NCBI GenBank assembly: GCA_019914995.1
Contig: CM034129.1
Coordinates: 9,479,725 to 9,543,724, forward strand
Source of the DNA: Acanthochlamys bracteata
Lineage: Eukaryota; Streptophyta; Magnoliopsida; Pandanales; Velloziaceae
Reading direction: 5' to 3'
Length of the DNA: 64,000 nt
Shown here: piece after piece, positions 1 to 12,717 of the stretch
Layout: each line of letters begins with the position of its first letter
How positions within the stretch are numbered: the stretch's first letter is position 1
Notes under the pieces: generated by a model
The model's input: only the letters and a program-made list of their open reading frames with translations
The model's database searches: none
Told to the model about the DNA's origin: nothing
Program-made: the position numbers and the translations under genes

Positions 1-1200
1 TTTAAAATCAATAATTTTTTTTTGCATAATTTATTGTGAATCTAAATAATATGCAACATTATTTAAATAATCTTATTTAACTCTAGCGCTCCAAAATATC
101 AGGTTTTAATGCAATAGAAAAATTAATAAACTTAATTCAGATTTTAATATAGTGCGTATTTTATTATAATAAGTAATAATATTTCTTATAATAGTTGTTT
201 TACTAATTTTTTAAATTGTGGATGATATGTTTTTTTAATATGCTATTTATAAAAAAATGACTCACCAAAATTAATAAGTAAATACATAAGCACAAATCAT
301 ATAGGAAAGAGATTCTCTAACTATATTAGAGTCATAAGACTAAATAATTACTGAACCATTCGTATTTCGTATTGAATTGAAATTGAGTTTATAAAGGCCC
401 CCTTCTGATTTCTTTTTAGAAGCACAATTTTTACCATTTGTTATTAAATATTAGATTCATATATTAGGATTAGCAGTTAAACTTTTTTTGCAGAACTTAT
501 ATCTAGCAATTTTTTATTTAGTTTCATCACTTTGCATTGTATATTCGGTGTGAAAAAATTTTAGGCTTCAGAAATTGTGGTTTTAACGTTTTATTCCGAA
601 TTACTTCCAACACTCAGAATGGAAGACTTTTGTTGTATCTTTGATGAAAACATTTTCTTTTTATTAGAGAAACTTTATCTCCTTTTTTTATACGCGCAAT
701 ATTTATCTTTTTAAAATTTTGATCGTTCATGTCATAGTCATCTATATTAAGATAAAAAGTACAAATATTTGGATACATTTGAAATAACACTAAAAATTTT
801 GGAGAATGGAAGAAATATGAATGTAAGAAATAAAGGAGGAAATTTCTTTTATAAATTTGTATGAGTTTTAAATTTTGTAATGAGTTGAAAAATGAAAATT
901 TTTTTATAAAAATTGAATAAAAATAGGATGTATTTATAGATAAAAATGTGAAATTTTATAAAAAAAAGTATCCGTCAACCAACGATGGTGCAGCCGTTGG
1001 CTGCCAACAGTGAACAAAATAACGATCATGACATTAGCTTCTTTGTATTTATTTAATATGGTTTTAACATTAATTAAATCAAAATTAACATTGACCCGTC
1101 AATGGAACTCGCCCGTCTGGCAGACAAAATCGGTCCAATCTAAATTACTACTCACGAATCGGACAGACCGTGCCCCGGGGTAAGGGCCGGCCTGTTTAGT
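1..1200. other. AT-rich intergenic DNA, no gene seen
   Basis: Very AT-rich sequence with stops in all frames and no recognisable coding block, RNA gene or transposon terminus. Base composition becomes much more GC-rich from about 1085 onward, where the promoter of the next gene appears to begin. Confidence 0.6.
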
Positions 1201-1260
1201 CTAGCCCATTGTTTCACGTGTAGTTGGGCCCACCTGAGCTATGCCCACCGCCCAAGAACG
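1201..1260 (+). promoter_or_regulatory. Promoter motifs of the O-fucosyltransferase gene (G-box, site II)
   Basis: A GC-richer island holds a G-box CACGTG at 1215-1220, flanked by AGCCCA at about 1203 and TGGGCC at 1225-1230 (site II type, bound by TCP factors in other plants). It lies about 500 bp upstream of the start codon. The likely leader begins near 1300, and a possible 5'UTR intron runs from about 1516 to 1699 (GGAG|GTAATC to AGCAG|GGGAGG). Motifs are seen directly; promoter function is inferred. Confidence 0.45.
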
Positions 1261-1711
1261 CACACCCGTTGTATTCAATCTCCGCACAAAGCTCTTAACC
1301 TGTCCACCACTCTCGGAGAACTCCATTCCATACTAGCTCTCGACAAACCAAAATAGTCAATCAAATTTTTGTCGGATAAAATTCATCTATTTATTATATT
1401 ATTTTTCTACAATATTTCCAGATCCAAACTCGATCGACTACAAGTTATTCGTTTCATTTCAATAGATTAAATTTGTTTATTTTTGTTTCCTTAACATCTG
1501 GGATCTATGCGGAGGTAATCTCTTATCTACCTTCATACCATGCTTAAATTTTTGTTGAAACTTCTTTTTTCTAATTAATTTTGCTATAATTCTTCTTCTA
1601 GAAGATTGATTTCTACTGAACGGGCAAAAGTCGAGACGATTCTGTAAATTGATTTCATTTTTTCTCTTAAAATTTTTTTTGGTTGTTGTGATTGAGCAGG
1701 GGAGGAGAATT

Positions 1712-1861
1712 ATGGGGGAGAAGAGTTGGGCAGCGGAACGGGAAGCAGGGAATAATGAAGGGACTGGCTGCCAGGCTCGTTGTTGTAGTGGTCGTGCTTG
1801 TTATCTGCACAGTGTCACTGTTCTCAACTATCGGCATCACTCGCCCGTCGCAATCGTTTAA
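1712..1861 (+). promoter_or_regulatory. Upstream ORF overlapping the O-fucosyltransferase start
   Basis: An ATG at 1712 (context AATTATGG, good at +4) opens a 49-codon frame that ends with TAA at 1859-1861. The true start at 1755 lies inside it in another frame, so a ribosome starting at 1712 would bypass it. The peptide resembles nothing I recognise and is not part of the fucosyltransferase frame. Whether the mRNA includes 1712 depends on the transcription start; both the spliced and unspliced leader models include it. Confidence 0.45.
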
Positions 1862-4800
1862 GGTATAGAACTAGATATTGATAACTTGTGTCAAACTGGT
1901 TCAGTTTTTTATCGATTTCCGATTATTTGTTTTGTTTTTTCTCATGTATAAGAACGTTGATCTTCATGAGCTTTGGGGAACTGCTGCTACTGGGGGTTGG
2001 AGGCCTTCTTCTGCGCCACGGTCTTATTGGCCTTGTACATAATTTTCTTCTTGAGTTATATTCAGTTCTTATTGTTTTTGATTTGGTGAAAACATCTTAA
2101 GTCATTGAAGAGAAAGTTTTATTCATCTTGTACAGCTCCTCCGACTGAGAGCAATGGTTATCTGAGAGTTCGTTGCAATGGTGGGTTGAATCAGCAACGT
2201 AGCGCGGTATGTTGTATTTCCTTGATTAAAATTCATTTACCTTTACTATAGAGTGTACTTACTTTGAATTTATACTGATTTCATGGAGTATTGAGAAACA
2301 TGCCATATAGGTGTGGTTGCAAGTCATTCCTGCTTGCTGTTTTATCCCCACTCTAGGTCCTTCTTTTTCTATCCCTCAAACAACCTTTTGAAGTTCATAA
2401 ATTAATTTCTCTTATACCACCACCGTGCACTCAAGTCAAGCAATATTTCTTTAGATATAAGCAAATTATGATCGAGTTGTGATAACCGTATATGCCTTTT
2501 GATTTCCACAACCGTTGCCATCTATCTGCATTCAGGATGACACTTCATTTTGGCATTTGTTAGATCTATAGATTATCTCATGATGTTATAAGGCAATGAT
2601 TTCCTAGTTTTATTACGAATCAAGCCTCAGGATGTTTAAAATCTTCTCCAAAAATTATTTACTCGTTTTAGCTACAACACTGTAATATAATATAAGACAA
2701 GCTGTTGCTTACGGATGCTTCTTGATTCATTCCATCTATCAGTATATCTGTCGGATTCTGTTTCCTGCATTTTTTATGTTTATGACAGTTACACACAAAT
2801 CACAACTGGTCTTAGACTGATTAATTAATCCAACCATGAGTTAGGAAGAGTTGAACCTTTTTCTAGAATAACAGTGTAGATGCTATTGTCACTTTGTCTA
2901 GCTCTGGATAGATGGGTCTAGCTCTGCATAGATTCAAAAGCAATATTAGATTTTTTTTTTCTTGCGTCACGAATATGATATAGGAGTCAACCATAATGCA
3001 TGTTTGCTTGTTTCCTAAGATTCATGCTCAATCTTCTATGAAATGCTTAAGGAAAATATACATGCTTTAATGTCCCAGCCTCTTTCTCTTAATTATAAGC
3101 TCATTTCTGAAGTACCTCTCCAAGCTCCTAATTGTATCTGATGTGCAACTGTCAATACGAGTCTCTGTACTGTTCAAAGTTAACGACTAGGTGATGCATT
3201 TTTTGTTTTTTTTTTGGTAGTGTTTGCAACTAGAATAAGGTTGCAATGGATTAGTGTCATTAAAATGTAGAAACACTTTGGTCTTGGTATGCTTGTACCC
3301 ACATTGGCATTAACTATTAAAGCTGGAGCTAGTAATATCTGTGGCTGTGATAGGCATTTGAGTTTATGTAAGCAATTCATTCATATTCTACCTGATACTA
3401 CTTTTATAAAGTTTGCTACAAGTGAAGAAGCATAGAAATGACAATAATATTGCCATTAATAGCAGGATGTGAATTAATCCTAGAACTTTAATTCTTGACC
3501 TAATTGCTTAAGTAGAAAACAATATCCATAAAATTATCGACCTAATATGTTCCTTTGATAATTAGATGAAGGATTAAGAGAACTTGAACTAACAGTGTGA
3601 TTAAACCAATCAGGACGTTAGTCCATTGTGCCTGTCTGTGTTGCCATAGTCCAATTAATTCTGTAATGTTCTTGCTTTACACTTAACCTCTGTAACTCAT
3701 TTTATACTCTTCTCATCTGTAACTATTATAAAAAAGACTATGCTAACTGCTATGGGTCAATTTCAGATATGCAATGCTGTTCTTGCCGCACGAATTATGA
3801 ATGCTACACTAGTGCTTCCAGAGCTGGATACAAATTCCTTCTGGCATGACAAGAGGTACTTGCATCTATGTGGCTCTGGTGTTGATTACTTCTGTTTGAA
3901 TGTATTCTCTTCCTGTTCAAGAAATATGTTTACTTTTGTGCTTTCTTAGGTGTTTATGTATATCATTTGAACTTGAACAGTTCTGCATACTCTGATAATG
4001 TTACTGATATATTATTTAATTTTTTTGGTTGTCAACATTAAGTTGTGTTAGCACACTTTGTGATTCTTGTCTGGATCTAATAAGGACTTTGGGTTTGGCC
4101 AGAATCTTAGAGATGGTGGAGAGATCTTGGCCAAGATATAGAAACCTATTTTCCTCAGAATATGACCCATTAGCCTTTGTTCAAGAATTTCATACGACAA
4201 GTACACATGAACAGACATATGTGTTGAAGAAATGGTTAATTGTAAATATTTCGTAAGCTTCTTCTTTTTTAGGGGATTATGATCAAAGACAAGTGCAACA
4301 ATATGAGTGTTAAGTAGTGCAAGAAGGATGCTATAGTTCCAATTCTTTGGTAATAATGACAACAATATTCTATGGGAATATGCTATGTTTCTAAACTAGT
4401 GTCAGTTCTTAATGACTTACAAGCCAAATATTCTGTCATCTCATTTGCATGCCTTTATGTCAATGTTTCAAATTTGTATATTCTGTTCATTAATTATAAT
4501 GTAGCTATGTAGTGTCATCCAAAATATCCTGTTGATGATAACTCTTTAGTCATCCTGCCTTTCTTTTTCTCTCTTTGCTATCTATTTCATATCTAGTGAT
4601 TTTGTTGTATTACAGTTTTCATGTCTTGTGATACTAATTGTGAGCATTTTACCTATTTTCAGTGGTTTTCCAGGTATCTATGATGTTGAGCATTTCATAA
4701 GGACTCTAAGATACGACGTCCAAATTGTAGAAAGAATTCCTGAGATACCTTCTGGCGGTAAAAAAAAGAAGATGAAAGCACACCAGGTTAGATGCTTAGC

Positions 4801-7399
4801 ATGAGCTTCTTCAGCATGTTTTTCAATATGCATGCAGCAAGTTTGTTAATGTTTTTAGACATGTATATGTACCTAAATCTAGCTACGCCCGCCAAGAGAT
4901 GCTCCTCTCAGTTGGTACACAACAGTTGCATTGGAGAAAATGAAACAGCATGGTGCTATATACCTTACTCCCTTCTCACATCGCTTGGCAGAAGAAATTG
5001 ATGATGCTGAGCTACAGAGGCTGAGATGTCGTGTGAACTACCATGCACTTAGGTTCCGGCCTCACATTATGAAGCTTGCCACCGAGATAGTCGATAAACT
5101 CCGTTCACAGGGTCATTTTATGTCAATACACCTTCGTTTTGAGATGGATATGCTTGCTTTTGCTGGGTATGTTTATAATCCTCTTCCCTATGTAGTGTGC
5201 TACGTGGGTTTCCTTAACATGCCAATACTGGAACTTTCTGTGTATTAACTAACAAAATTAGTCTGTTTGATGGTTGGGGTTTTCTAATTTTTAGTCAGTG
5301 AAGTGTGAATTCTGGTGATCTAAAACAATAATGATGAATAAATTAACAGGTGCGTTGACATTTTTACACCTGAAGAGCAGAAGGTTCTAATTAACTATCG
5401 AAAAGCAAATTTTGCTGAGAAGGAACTTGTTTATAGGGACCGAAGACTTATTGGCAAGTGTCCTTTGACTCCAGAAGAGGTAAAATTGTTCTTTTGCAAT
5501 TCAAGATGATGTTAGATAGCTTGTGATCATACTATTTTATTTCTGGAATAATTATTTCTCAAGTGATTTATCTGTTTTGATGGATGGTGACCATTTATTT
5601 ATACTAATCAAGTTTTGACAGCACTTTTTGCTAAAAACAATTTCAGAAAAATAATAAGAGGACGGATAGAAAAAAATAGTTATTTAATTTTATGATGTTT
5701 GGATATATAGTAAGGGTAACAAATTAATTATGTTTACATAGATGGGTGAATGAATGAGTAATAAAAAATAAATTTTTGTATAAAAGACTCAAATTGCCTT
5801 TTTTATTTATATTAATTTTACTTTTATTAATATAGCTTTAAACCAATTTTATTAATATAATTTTAAATTAATTTTTTATATTAACTTAACTTTAAATTAA
5901 TATTAGATGTAATCTAATAACATTAATCAGTTTTTAAATATATAAAAAATATTGATTATATAAATTTATTATTTTCTCTACCAATTAAAATTAATTAAAA
6001 TTAAATAAATATAAAAAATATAATTATTATAATAATACATAATATGTATTAATTTTTAAAATATTAAATTAAATATTAAATAAGAAATTAAATAAATATA
6101 AATGAAAATTTGATCATGTAATATTAAATTAAAATTAAATAAAATAAACTTTAAAAAAAAAAGAAAGAAGAACGAAAGGGGAAGTAAATTTGCTTTCCTT
6201 CTTGTAACTATGTGTACCCACCAAATTGGTGAGTACCCATTTAACTACGATATATGGAGAGGGATGGAAAATTGTTCCCCTTTTCTTCCATTAATGAAAT
6301 GAAACCAAATATGGTAAAGATGGAGAAATGGATCATCTTCCCCTTCAGTACCCACCTCTACTCATCATTCAAACAATGCCTAAGTAGAAAGTATTGTAAC
6401 ATTTATGCTGTTGGCTTGTCTGCTTCTCTGTTGAAACTATTTTGGCATTGAACCCTTTTTTCTCATTGTCCACTTTCTACTAGCTTCTTCTAGGAGAGAT
6501 AATGTGGTCCAGCCTCTTTAGTGGCGCAATTTCACCATAATCGAAGTTACTGTTTGCATATACTCTCTTAAGTTGCATAATGCATATATGTTAAATGCAC
6601 CTAGTCAGTGTAATTATGAGAGGTTAAACATTACATGTTGCCATGTTGGAGCTTGCTGATGCAGCGATTGCTCTTAGTAATTAAAGGAGAACTTAATTAC
6701 AACTATGAGAAATATGTGCTTTTTCCAAGGAATTCTGATTTCAAATTACCATCTAACTTTCATATATTACAGGTTGGCCTTATATTGAGATCCATGGGAT
6801 TTGACAACTCCACGCAAATCTACCTTGCTGCTGGGGAAATATTTGGCGGTGAACGTTTTATGAAACCATTCCGTGCCCTCTTCCCACACCTTGAAAATCA
6901 TAGCTCAGTCTTGGCAACTGAAAAGCTCGAAGAGAACACCCAAGGACTTGTAGGATCTGCAGTGGACTATATGGTCTGTCTCCTATCCGACATCTTCATG
7001 CCAACATATGATGGACCAAGCAACTTCGCTAACAACCTCTTGGGGCATCGCCTTTATTATGGATTTAGAACAACAATTCAGCCAGACAGGAAAGCACTAG
7101 CTCCAATTTTCATGGACAGAGAAGAAGGGCGTTCACAAGATTTCGAGGAACGTGTTCGGCATGTTATGTTTAATTCGAAATTTGGAGGACCACATAAACG
7201 GGTCCGCCCTGAGTCTTTCTACACCAACTCATGGCCTGAGTGTTTCTGCCAAATGAAAACTGAAAATCCTGCTGACAGATGCCCACCAAACAATGTTTTG
7301 GAAGTCCTAAACAAACAGATGAAAGAAGAAGGTGGATTTCAAGAAGATGCGGGAATGTCAAATAGGAGTACCACTTTCAATGAAATAGAAGAAACCTAA
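1755..7399 (+). CDS. Protein O-fucosyltransferase family (plant DUF246 type)
   Basis: Putative GDP-fucose-dependent glycosyltransferase of the plant O-fucosyltransferase family (old name DUF246), expected as a Golgi type II membrane protein; the acceptor is unknown for most members. Exons: 1755-1862, 1953-2034, 2136-2206, 3767-3855, 4663-4786, 4883-5166, 5350-5479, 6773-7399; all phases join, giving about 504 aa. The start MKGLAARLVVVVVVLVIC gives a short cytoplasmic tail and signal anchor (residues about 5-27). Family marks in order: CNGGLNQQR (about 77-85), LVLPELDTNSFW, the nucleotide-sugar binding stretch SIHLRFEMDMLAF (about 239-251) and SDIFMPTYDGPSNFANN (about 368-384). The last intron (5480-6772) is long and AT-rich. 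An overlapping upstream ORF precedes the start. Family assignment is firm; substrate is not shown by sequence. Confidence 0.93.
5690..6380. repeat. AT-rich, transposon-like insert in the last O-fucosyltransferase intron
   Basis: This part of intron 7 changes sharply to very AT-rich sequence (about 5760-6170) between two richer ends. The left edge reads TGTTTGGATATATAG and the right edge, read on the other strand, TGTTTGAATGATGAGTAG, an imperfect terminal inverted repeat with a TGTTTG start. No coding capacity. A decayed non-autonomous DNA transposon is my inference; the boundaries are approximate. Confidence 0.35.
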
Positions 7400-8362
7400 T
7401 TACTGACAATGCTGTACCTCTTGTTGACAGGGTAAAATATCAAAGCATAATTAGATTCAAAACTAGCATTTTTTCTCGTGCGTTTTTGTGGAGTAGCTTT
7501 CAGGGCACAAGTGAGGAAGATTTCTGATAAATGAGATTCGAGTTCTGTATAAAGTTTATGTAACACAGTTCAAATGGTAACTGAAATTCCAAAGTCGTCC
7601 TACAAAAGCGTAGAGTTGTATGCTGTCCAGCTTCCATGGTATAACGTTTCCAGTCAGATCATGGCACAACATGTCAACCCAGGTTATCCTCGTAGTTATG
7701 TACACATTGGCAGGTATCCAGTGGTCGTAATTTACAGAGAACTAAAGCATTAACTTTTCAATCAGTGAACTACAGGAGTAACAGGACCCCGCGAATTGCC
7801 AGCAAAAGATGAATGATTTTGAGATGTGGGTAATTCTGCAGAAGCTTCAGATTCCACATGTTCGGAGTTGTCGGACAAAGCGTTTTCAGAAAATAAGTTT
7901 TTATTTTTAATTTATATTTTTAATAATTTTTTAATAATTTTATACATAATTTTTTAAAATTTTAAAAAATAAAAAAGATTTTATACATAACTCACTTCAA
8001 AATTTGTAGACATGCAACTCTTCCCATTTCCAAAACCATGCATCTGCAAATCTACTTGAAAAGAAGTAATGGCAAAGTAAAGGAAGTAGACAGGGTAAGA
8101 ATTGTAATTGTTCTCTAATTTAATAACTATAAACTCATTGGGAACAAAAGAATGTAAGATAATATATGTATTCTTTCGTTTCCTTCTACAATTGGGAATT
8201 AAACCCCTCGCAAAACAAAAAAGACCGACCCACAATTTAAATCCCCGATTCGAAGCTTTTCTTATTCTTTTTCTTCACACAAACCTTCTCAATTTTCTTC
8301 TCCGGCGAAGAAAACCCTAAGCCTTCTCTATTCCAATCTCTCTCTTACAAGAGAAAAAAGGG
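7400..8362. other. 3' UTR and intergenic space, leader of SAM gene with telo-box
   Basis: Contains the presumed 3' UTR of the O-fucosyltransferase gene (to about 7700), an AT-rich stretch at 7900-7985, and the promoter/leader of the SAM-domain gene. A telo-box AAACCCTAA lies at 8312-8320, about 45 bp before the ATG; such boxes are common in leaders of plant housekeeping and translation-linked genes. No coding ORF is supported. Confidence 0.5.
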
Positions 8363-11300
8363 ATGTATGCGGACCAGGAAGCAGCAGGGGCAAGACGGTC
8401 AATCAAAGACCGTCTTAACGGTGGAGTAGTTGATGAGTTTGCTCGTTCTAGATTGCTCGGTGGAAAAAGGTACGATCTTTTCCTCCTTTGTTAGAGGTTT
8501 TTGGGATTATTATTGCAATTTGTTTGCTGCTGTTCTGCATTGATTTGGGGGTTTGTATAGTTGGTGGTTGATATTTGATGTAATTGAGAAAATTTGGAAC
8601 AGGTTTTAGGATTCGAGGAGTTGATAGAACTGTTTATATCTATGATTTCGAACTGTGTCTGAAAAGACACCATAGCTTCAAAAGTTTAGGTAGAATTTCG
8701 ATCTTGGATGTTAATTTCTTGATGTTCACCCGGTTTTAGGATTCATAGGATTGATAAAGTTGTTTATCAGGTTAACTGGAAGCTGTATTTAGAAAAGAAA
8801 CCGTAATTTAAAGGTTTATAATGCCTCGGGCTCTAATGAAACTATTTTACTAAAATTTATATGCCTCAATTCCTGAGCGATCACACCAAAAACTCTGAGT
8901 CCTTTTGGGTTGGGTTATGTACATTCTTATTATGAGAAGGGGTCATTCAAGCCTATGTAAACAGTACTATGTTTACATATGGAGATCATTTGTCAATGTA
9001 ATTAATAAAAATTGACCTGATTTTAGGATCAGTAGGATTGATAGAATTGTTTATGAGGTTAATTTGGAGTTGTATTTGAAACGAAATTACAATTCTAAAA
9101 ATTTACAAATACTTTTAGAGCTGTTCACTGACTACATAGAGCAAGTTTTGGACTGTTTTTACTTCAACTGGGATCTTAGTCTTTAGCTACTGTATCTGAT
9201 CTTTTCACTATTTTGTTTGTCCATAGTTGGACAAAGACCATTATTTATTCTTGTGAGTCTGAGATTGGAGCTTGCTAGTGGATTTTGTTGTATTAATATC
9301 ATGTAAATTCAGAAATTTGTGAAGGTATGTCTTTGATCTGGATTCTATATAAAGTTTTAAACTTTCTATAGAGGTCCTTTTTGGCGTTGTAAGCACTTCA
9401 TTATCGTTCATGATTCTAGACATAGGATCACGCTCATATGCTTACTTTATAATATATATGACACAGTTTATAGGTTTTCTTTTTTTTTTTTCCTTCTGTA
9501 AGTCGTTCGCTGTTACTTCTGATTCTCTATTAAATTCTGTGTGTATTCAACTGGATAGTATGACATAGTCTTCGGATTCTCATTTTAGTAGGATTGAGAT
9601 CTTCATGGCTGATGTAGCTTGTCTTTTGGTTACACCAGGTTCTCATTCTTTTTTCTTAAAATATACCTGGATGAACTCTTCAAAGTTTGATTTAATCCTA
9701 CTTTAGTTTATGCTTAGATCCTATAGAAAAAAATATGATCAAATGTTTGTTTGACCCATTGACAGTGTTTAGATATAAGGTTTGCATATAATTCTGTTAT
9801 TCTGTTGCAAAAGCAAAAAGTTTGCATGTCCTTTGATTTTTTTTATTTAATACATGATTTCATCATTAATCTGTTGGTGTTTTTAAGGTTTGATATAAAA
9901 GAAGCTTTGGTTTCTCATTGTTCTGTTTGCAATTTTTCTTAGATGCTATTCGGGGACTTTATGGCAGAAGCAAGCTATCCCTGAAACCTGTTTTGGTTAT
10001 TTAGATAAATGCTTCTCTTTAATGATCTCATTGACATGAAGTCAAATAGGTCCCTAATAAATGTTGTTACATTTCTGAATTTTTTGTCTGTCAAATTTTA
10101 TTATGTACCTCATATGATAACCACCACACTACTTCTAGTGGGCGTCTCTCCAGAAACACAAAATTTTCAATATTAGATATTTATATAAATATGTAAAGAG
10201 GATCTTCTAATTCGGATTAAACTGTCAGTTTATCTAGTGGTATATGTGTTTACTTCTTATACTTTTGAGAAGATGTACGGCATGCTCAGATGGATTTACA
10301 AATGGTAATTTTGTAAGAAAAAGGTTTTTTGTGGTTTACTATGATTGTATGTAAATTTGAAATAAGGGGAAATCCTAAAGTTTTCCATTTCATCTTGCAA
10401 GATTGAGCAATCAGTAAAATGGGGCAAAGCATGTCCGTGTTCTTATTGTAATCTTTACATCAATGCTAAACTGCTCATCAATTTGTAACAATTGGTGATT
10501 TGAAGTTTGTTCTGATTTGTTTAAATTATGTTTCCTTACTTTTTCTGGTGACATTGAGAATGTTGCATTACTATTAGTAATATTTGAAAATATTTTGGAC
10601 TCATCTATACAGGAAACGCCAGAATGATGAGAAGTGGAAACATGACCTTTATATGGATGATGAAGACTCTCAACCTTCAAGTATACATGGAATACAGTTT
10701 ATGTTGTGAAGTTATATTTCTTTTGCTTAGTGCTCATAGATTCTTACAAATGCTATCTCTCACTTTTCTGAAGATGCCGACATGGGTCCTCAAGATCTCC
10801 GCTTAAAGCTTCAAAGGAGAAGTACCCAGGGTACTGGAGTACAGGATCTTCGGGAAAAGCTATCAGGATATATGCACCCGCAGCCTTCCAGTGTGCATCC
10901 ACCTAAATCCAAGCCAGCTATTGGGAATGCCAAACCTATAAAAAAGGTTGTTGCTCCTTCTGTTGAGGCACCTCTTTCAGAACCTAAAAGAGTGTCAAAC
11001 CCAACATCTTCGAAGAACAAAGTTCAACAAAAGGTATGTTATCTGAAACATTTGACAAATGAATTTGACAATTTGAAATTCTCTAGATGAATTTAACAAA
11101 AGTTGTTGCTCCTTCCAAAAGGTTTTTTGTGGTTTACTATGAAATTATCCCACTTATGACCTATAGGAAGGAATCTTTATTGTAATTCTAGAGATATCCT
11201 TCTGGCTGGAGATTTATTCTGCTTGATGTGATGCCAACTTCCATGCGTGCAGTTGTCTGCAGTTATTGTGTATAGCGACTGCTAATTGATAGAAGTTGAA

Positions 11301-12717
11301 TTTGTGTAGGTCATTTGGTAATTAGAAAAGTTGAATGTAAAGAAGCTGTGAGAATGGGCTCCTTGTCTATCCTCCTTCCCTTGGAACAAACAGAACAAAA
11401 ATGAAAAGACTCTCAAACGTGCACTTGAAATATCACTTTTTTTGCAACTTTTGGTTACATATCCATACTGTGCATACTCTTTCTGGATTAAAATTTCATT
11501 ATTGTATAAAGTTATGCCATGGTTTTCATTCTTCTTGTTATGTTCACTAAACTGTGATAGTGATTGATGGAATGCACAACTCCTTAAGATCTTTCACACA
11601 CAACCCCCTGCGCCCCCTCCCAACAAAAAAATAATAATAAAATTAAGTAAGATGAATTGGAAGGCGTTCCTATATGCACAATAGTTGTGTGTGTGGTCGC
11701 TTGATTAAATGAAGAGTTGTGTACTAAATATGGCAAAGGAGAAACATCAGAATGGCCTGTACCTCATTGTAAGCCATTAAGTTATATGTTTGTACTCTAC
11801 TCAATTAGAATGTTTCTAATCTACTAAGGTAGTATGATACAATAATAATTTGACCATGTGTGCAATATCTAAAGAAACATATCCTATTTCTCATTGCAAA
11901 GGTTTAGGTATGATTGTCTTAAGGAGGAGTTCACCATGAAATTTGATTCTTTCACAATGAGCATGTTTACTGTAGCTTTTCTTTGTCTTATCCTGAATAT
12001 TAGATTAAATCTGACAGGCTGACTTGACAGTGGAAAGCTTGCTCAAGTCTCTGGGCCTTGAGAAATATTTAATAAATTTTCAGGCAGAGGAGGTATGTTC
12101 TGGCAATAGCGTTATTTATCAGTGCGACGTATATGTTCTTTTCTAAAGCTTGATTGCTGTCTGCTCCCTTTGCAGATAGACATGTCAGTTCTAATGCACA
12201 TGACTGATCAGGATCTGAAGGCTTTAGGAATCCCAATGGTCAGTTTCTAGGATTTGAAAGATCAGTCATTTAGTTTGGTTTTGTTCTTTCATGCAGAAGC
12301 CTCCTTTCCCATCCAGTGTTTAGTTATATATTTATATTGGGGAGTATTTGTTAAGAGCTTTGGCTGAATATGCTCTACAATTGAGACTCGTTATAAAGTA
12401 TTTACTGCTATTTAGCATAAGATATACTTTACTAAATACCTTTGAAGAAACACAAATAAGCTCATATAAGAAGAAAAGGAATGGTGAATGTAGACCAGAT
12501 TGGTAGATTAAGGAACTTTTGTTTTCTTCAGTAATGAATACGTTTAAGTGTATCCTTAGATTTATCTTCAATTGGTGGATCCTGGAACTGTGTTTTTTAT
12601 TTCTTCCTTGCTCAGAAAGAGTCAGACAATAAGAAGATAAACCTTTTCATTCTGCTTTGTGTAAATTTTCAGGGCCCAAGGAAGAAGATAATCTTGCAAC
12701 TGGATGCAAAATCCTAA
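8363..12717 (+). CDS. SAM (sterile alpha motif) domain protein
   Basis: Small plant protein with a C-terminal SAM domain, a helical module for homo- or hetero-oligomerisation or RNA binding; the plant members of this subgroup have no firmly assigned function. Exons: 8363-8469, 10613-10680, 10774-11033, 12018-12092, 12176-12238, 12673-12717; phases agree, about 205 aa. The start [20 protein letters not shown] is conserved in appearance with plant homologues. The middle is basic, Pro/Ser-rich and probably disordered, with two short LRxKL repeats ([18 protein letters not shown]). The SAM domain (about residues 146-205) shows [18 protein letters not shown], then [13 protein letters not shown] and [10 protein letters not shown], the usual SAM landmarks. 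Intron 1 is 2.1 kb and holds an internal three-copy repeat. The start is supported by a telo-box leader and in-frame continuity. Confidence 0.9.
8602..9111 (+). repeat. Three diverged copies of a ~90-bp repeat in SAM gene intron 1
   Basis: Three related segments at about 8602-8691, 8732-8821 and 9019-9111 share the order: TTTTAGGATTC, a (G)TAGGATTGATAGAA-like core, TTGTTTAT, GGTTAA, TGGAGTTGTATTTGAAA and a terminal AATTTACAA-like block. Copies 1 and 2 are spaced 130 bp; copy 3 lies about 290 bp further. They are clearly homologous but diverged, pointing to an old local duplication inside the intron. No coding potential. Confidence 0.6.
11098..11142 (+). repeat. Patchwork duplicate of SAM gene intron 1 and exon 3 pieces
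   Basis: AAAAGGTTTTTTGTGGTTTA plus CTATGA at 11117-11142 repeats, without a mismatch I can see, a segment of intron 1 at about 10319-10344. Immediately before it, GTTGTTGCTCCTTC at about 11102 copies exon 3 sequence at about 10948. Intron 3 therefore carries two small copies taken from different parts of the same gene, side by side. This suggests replication-slippage or repair-templated insertion. Confidence 0.5.
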
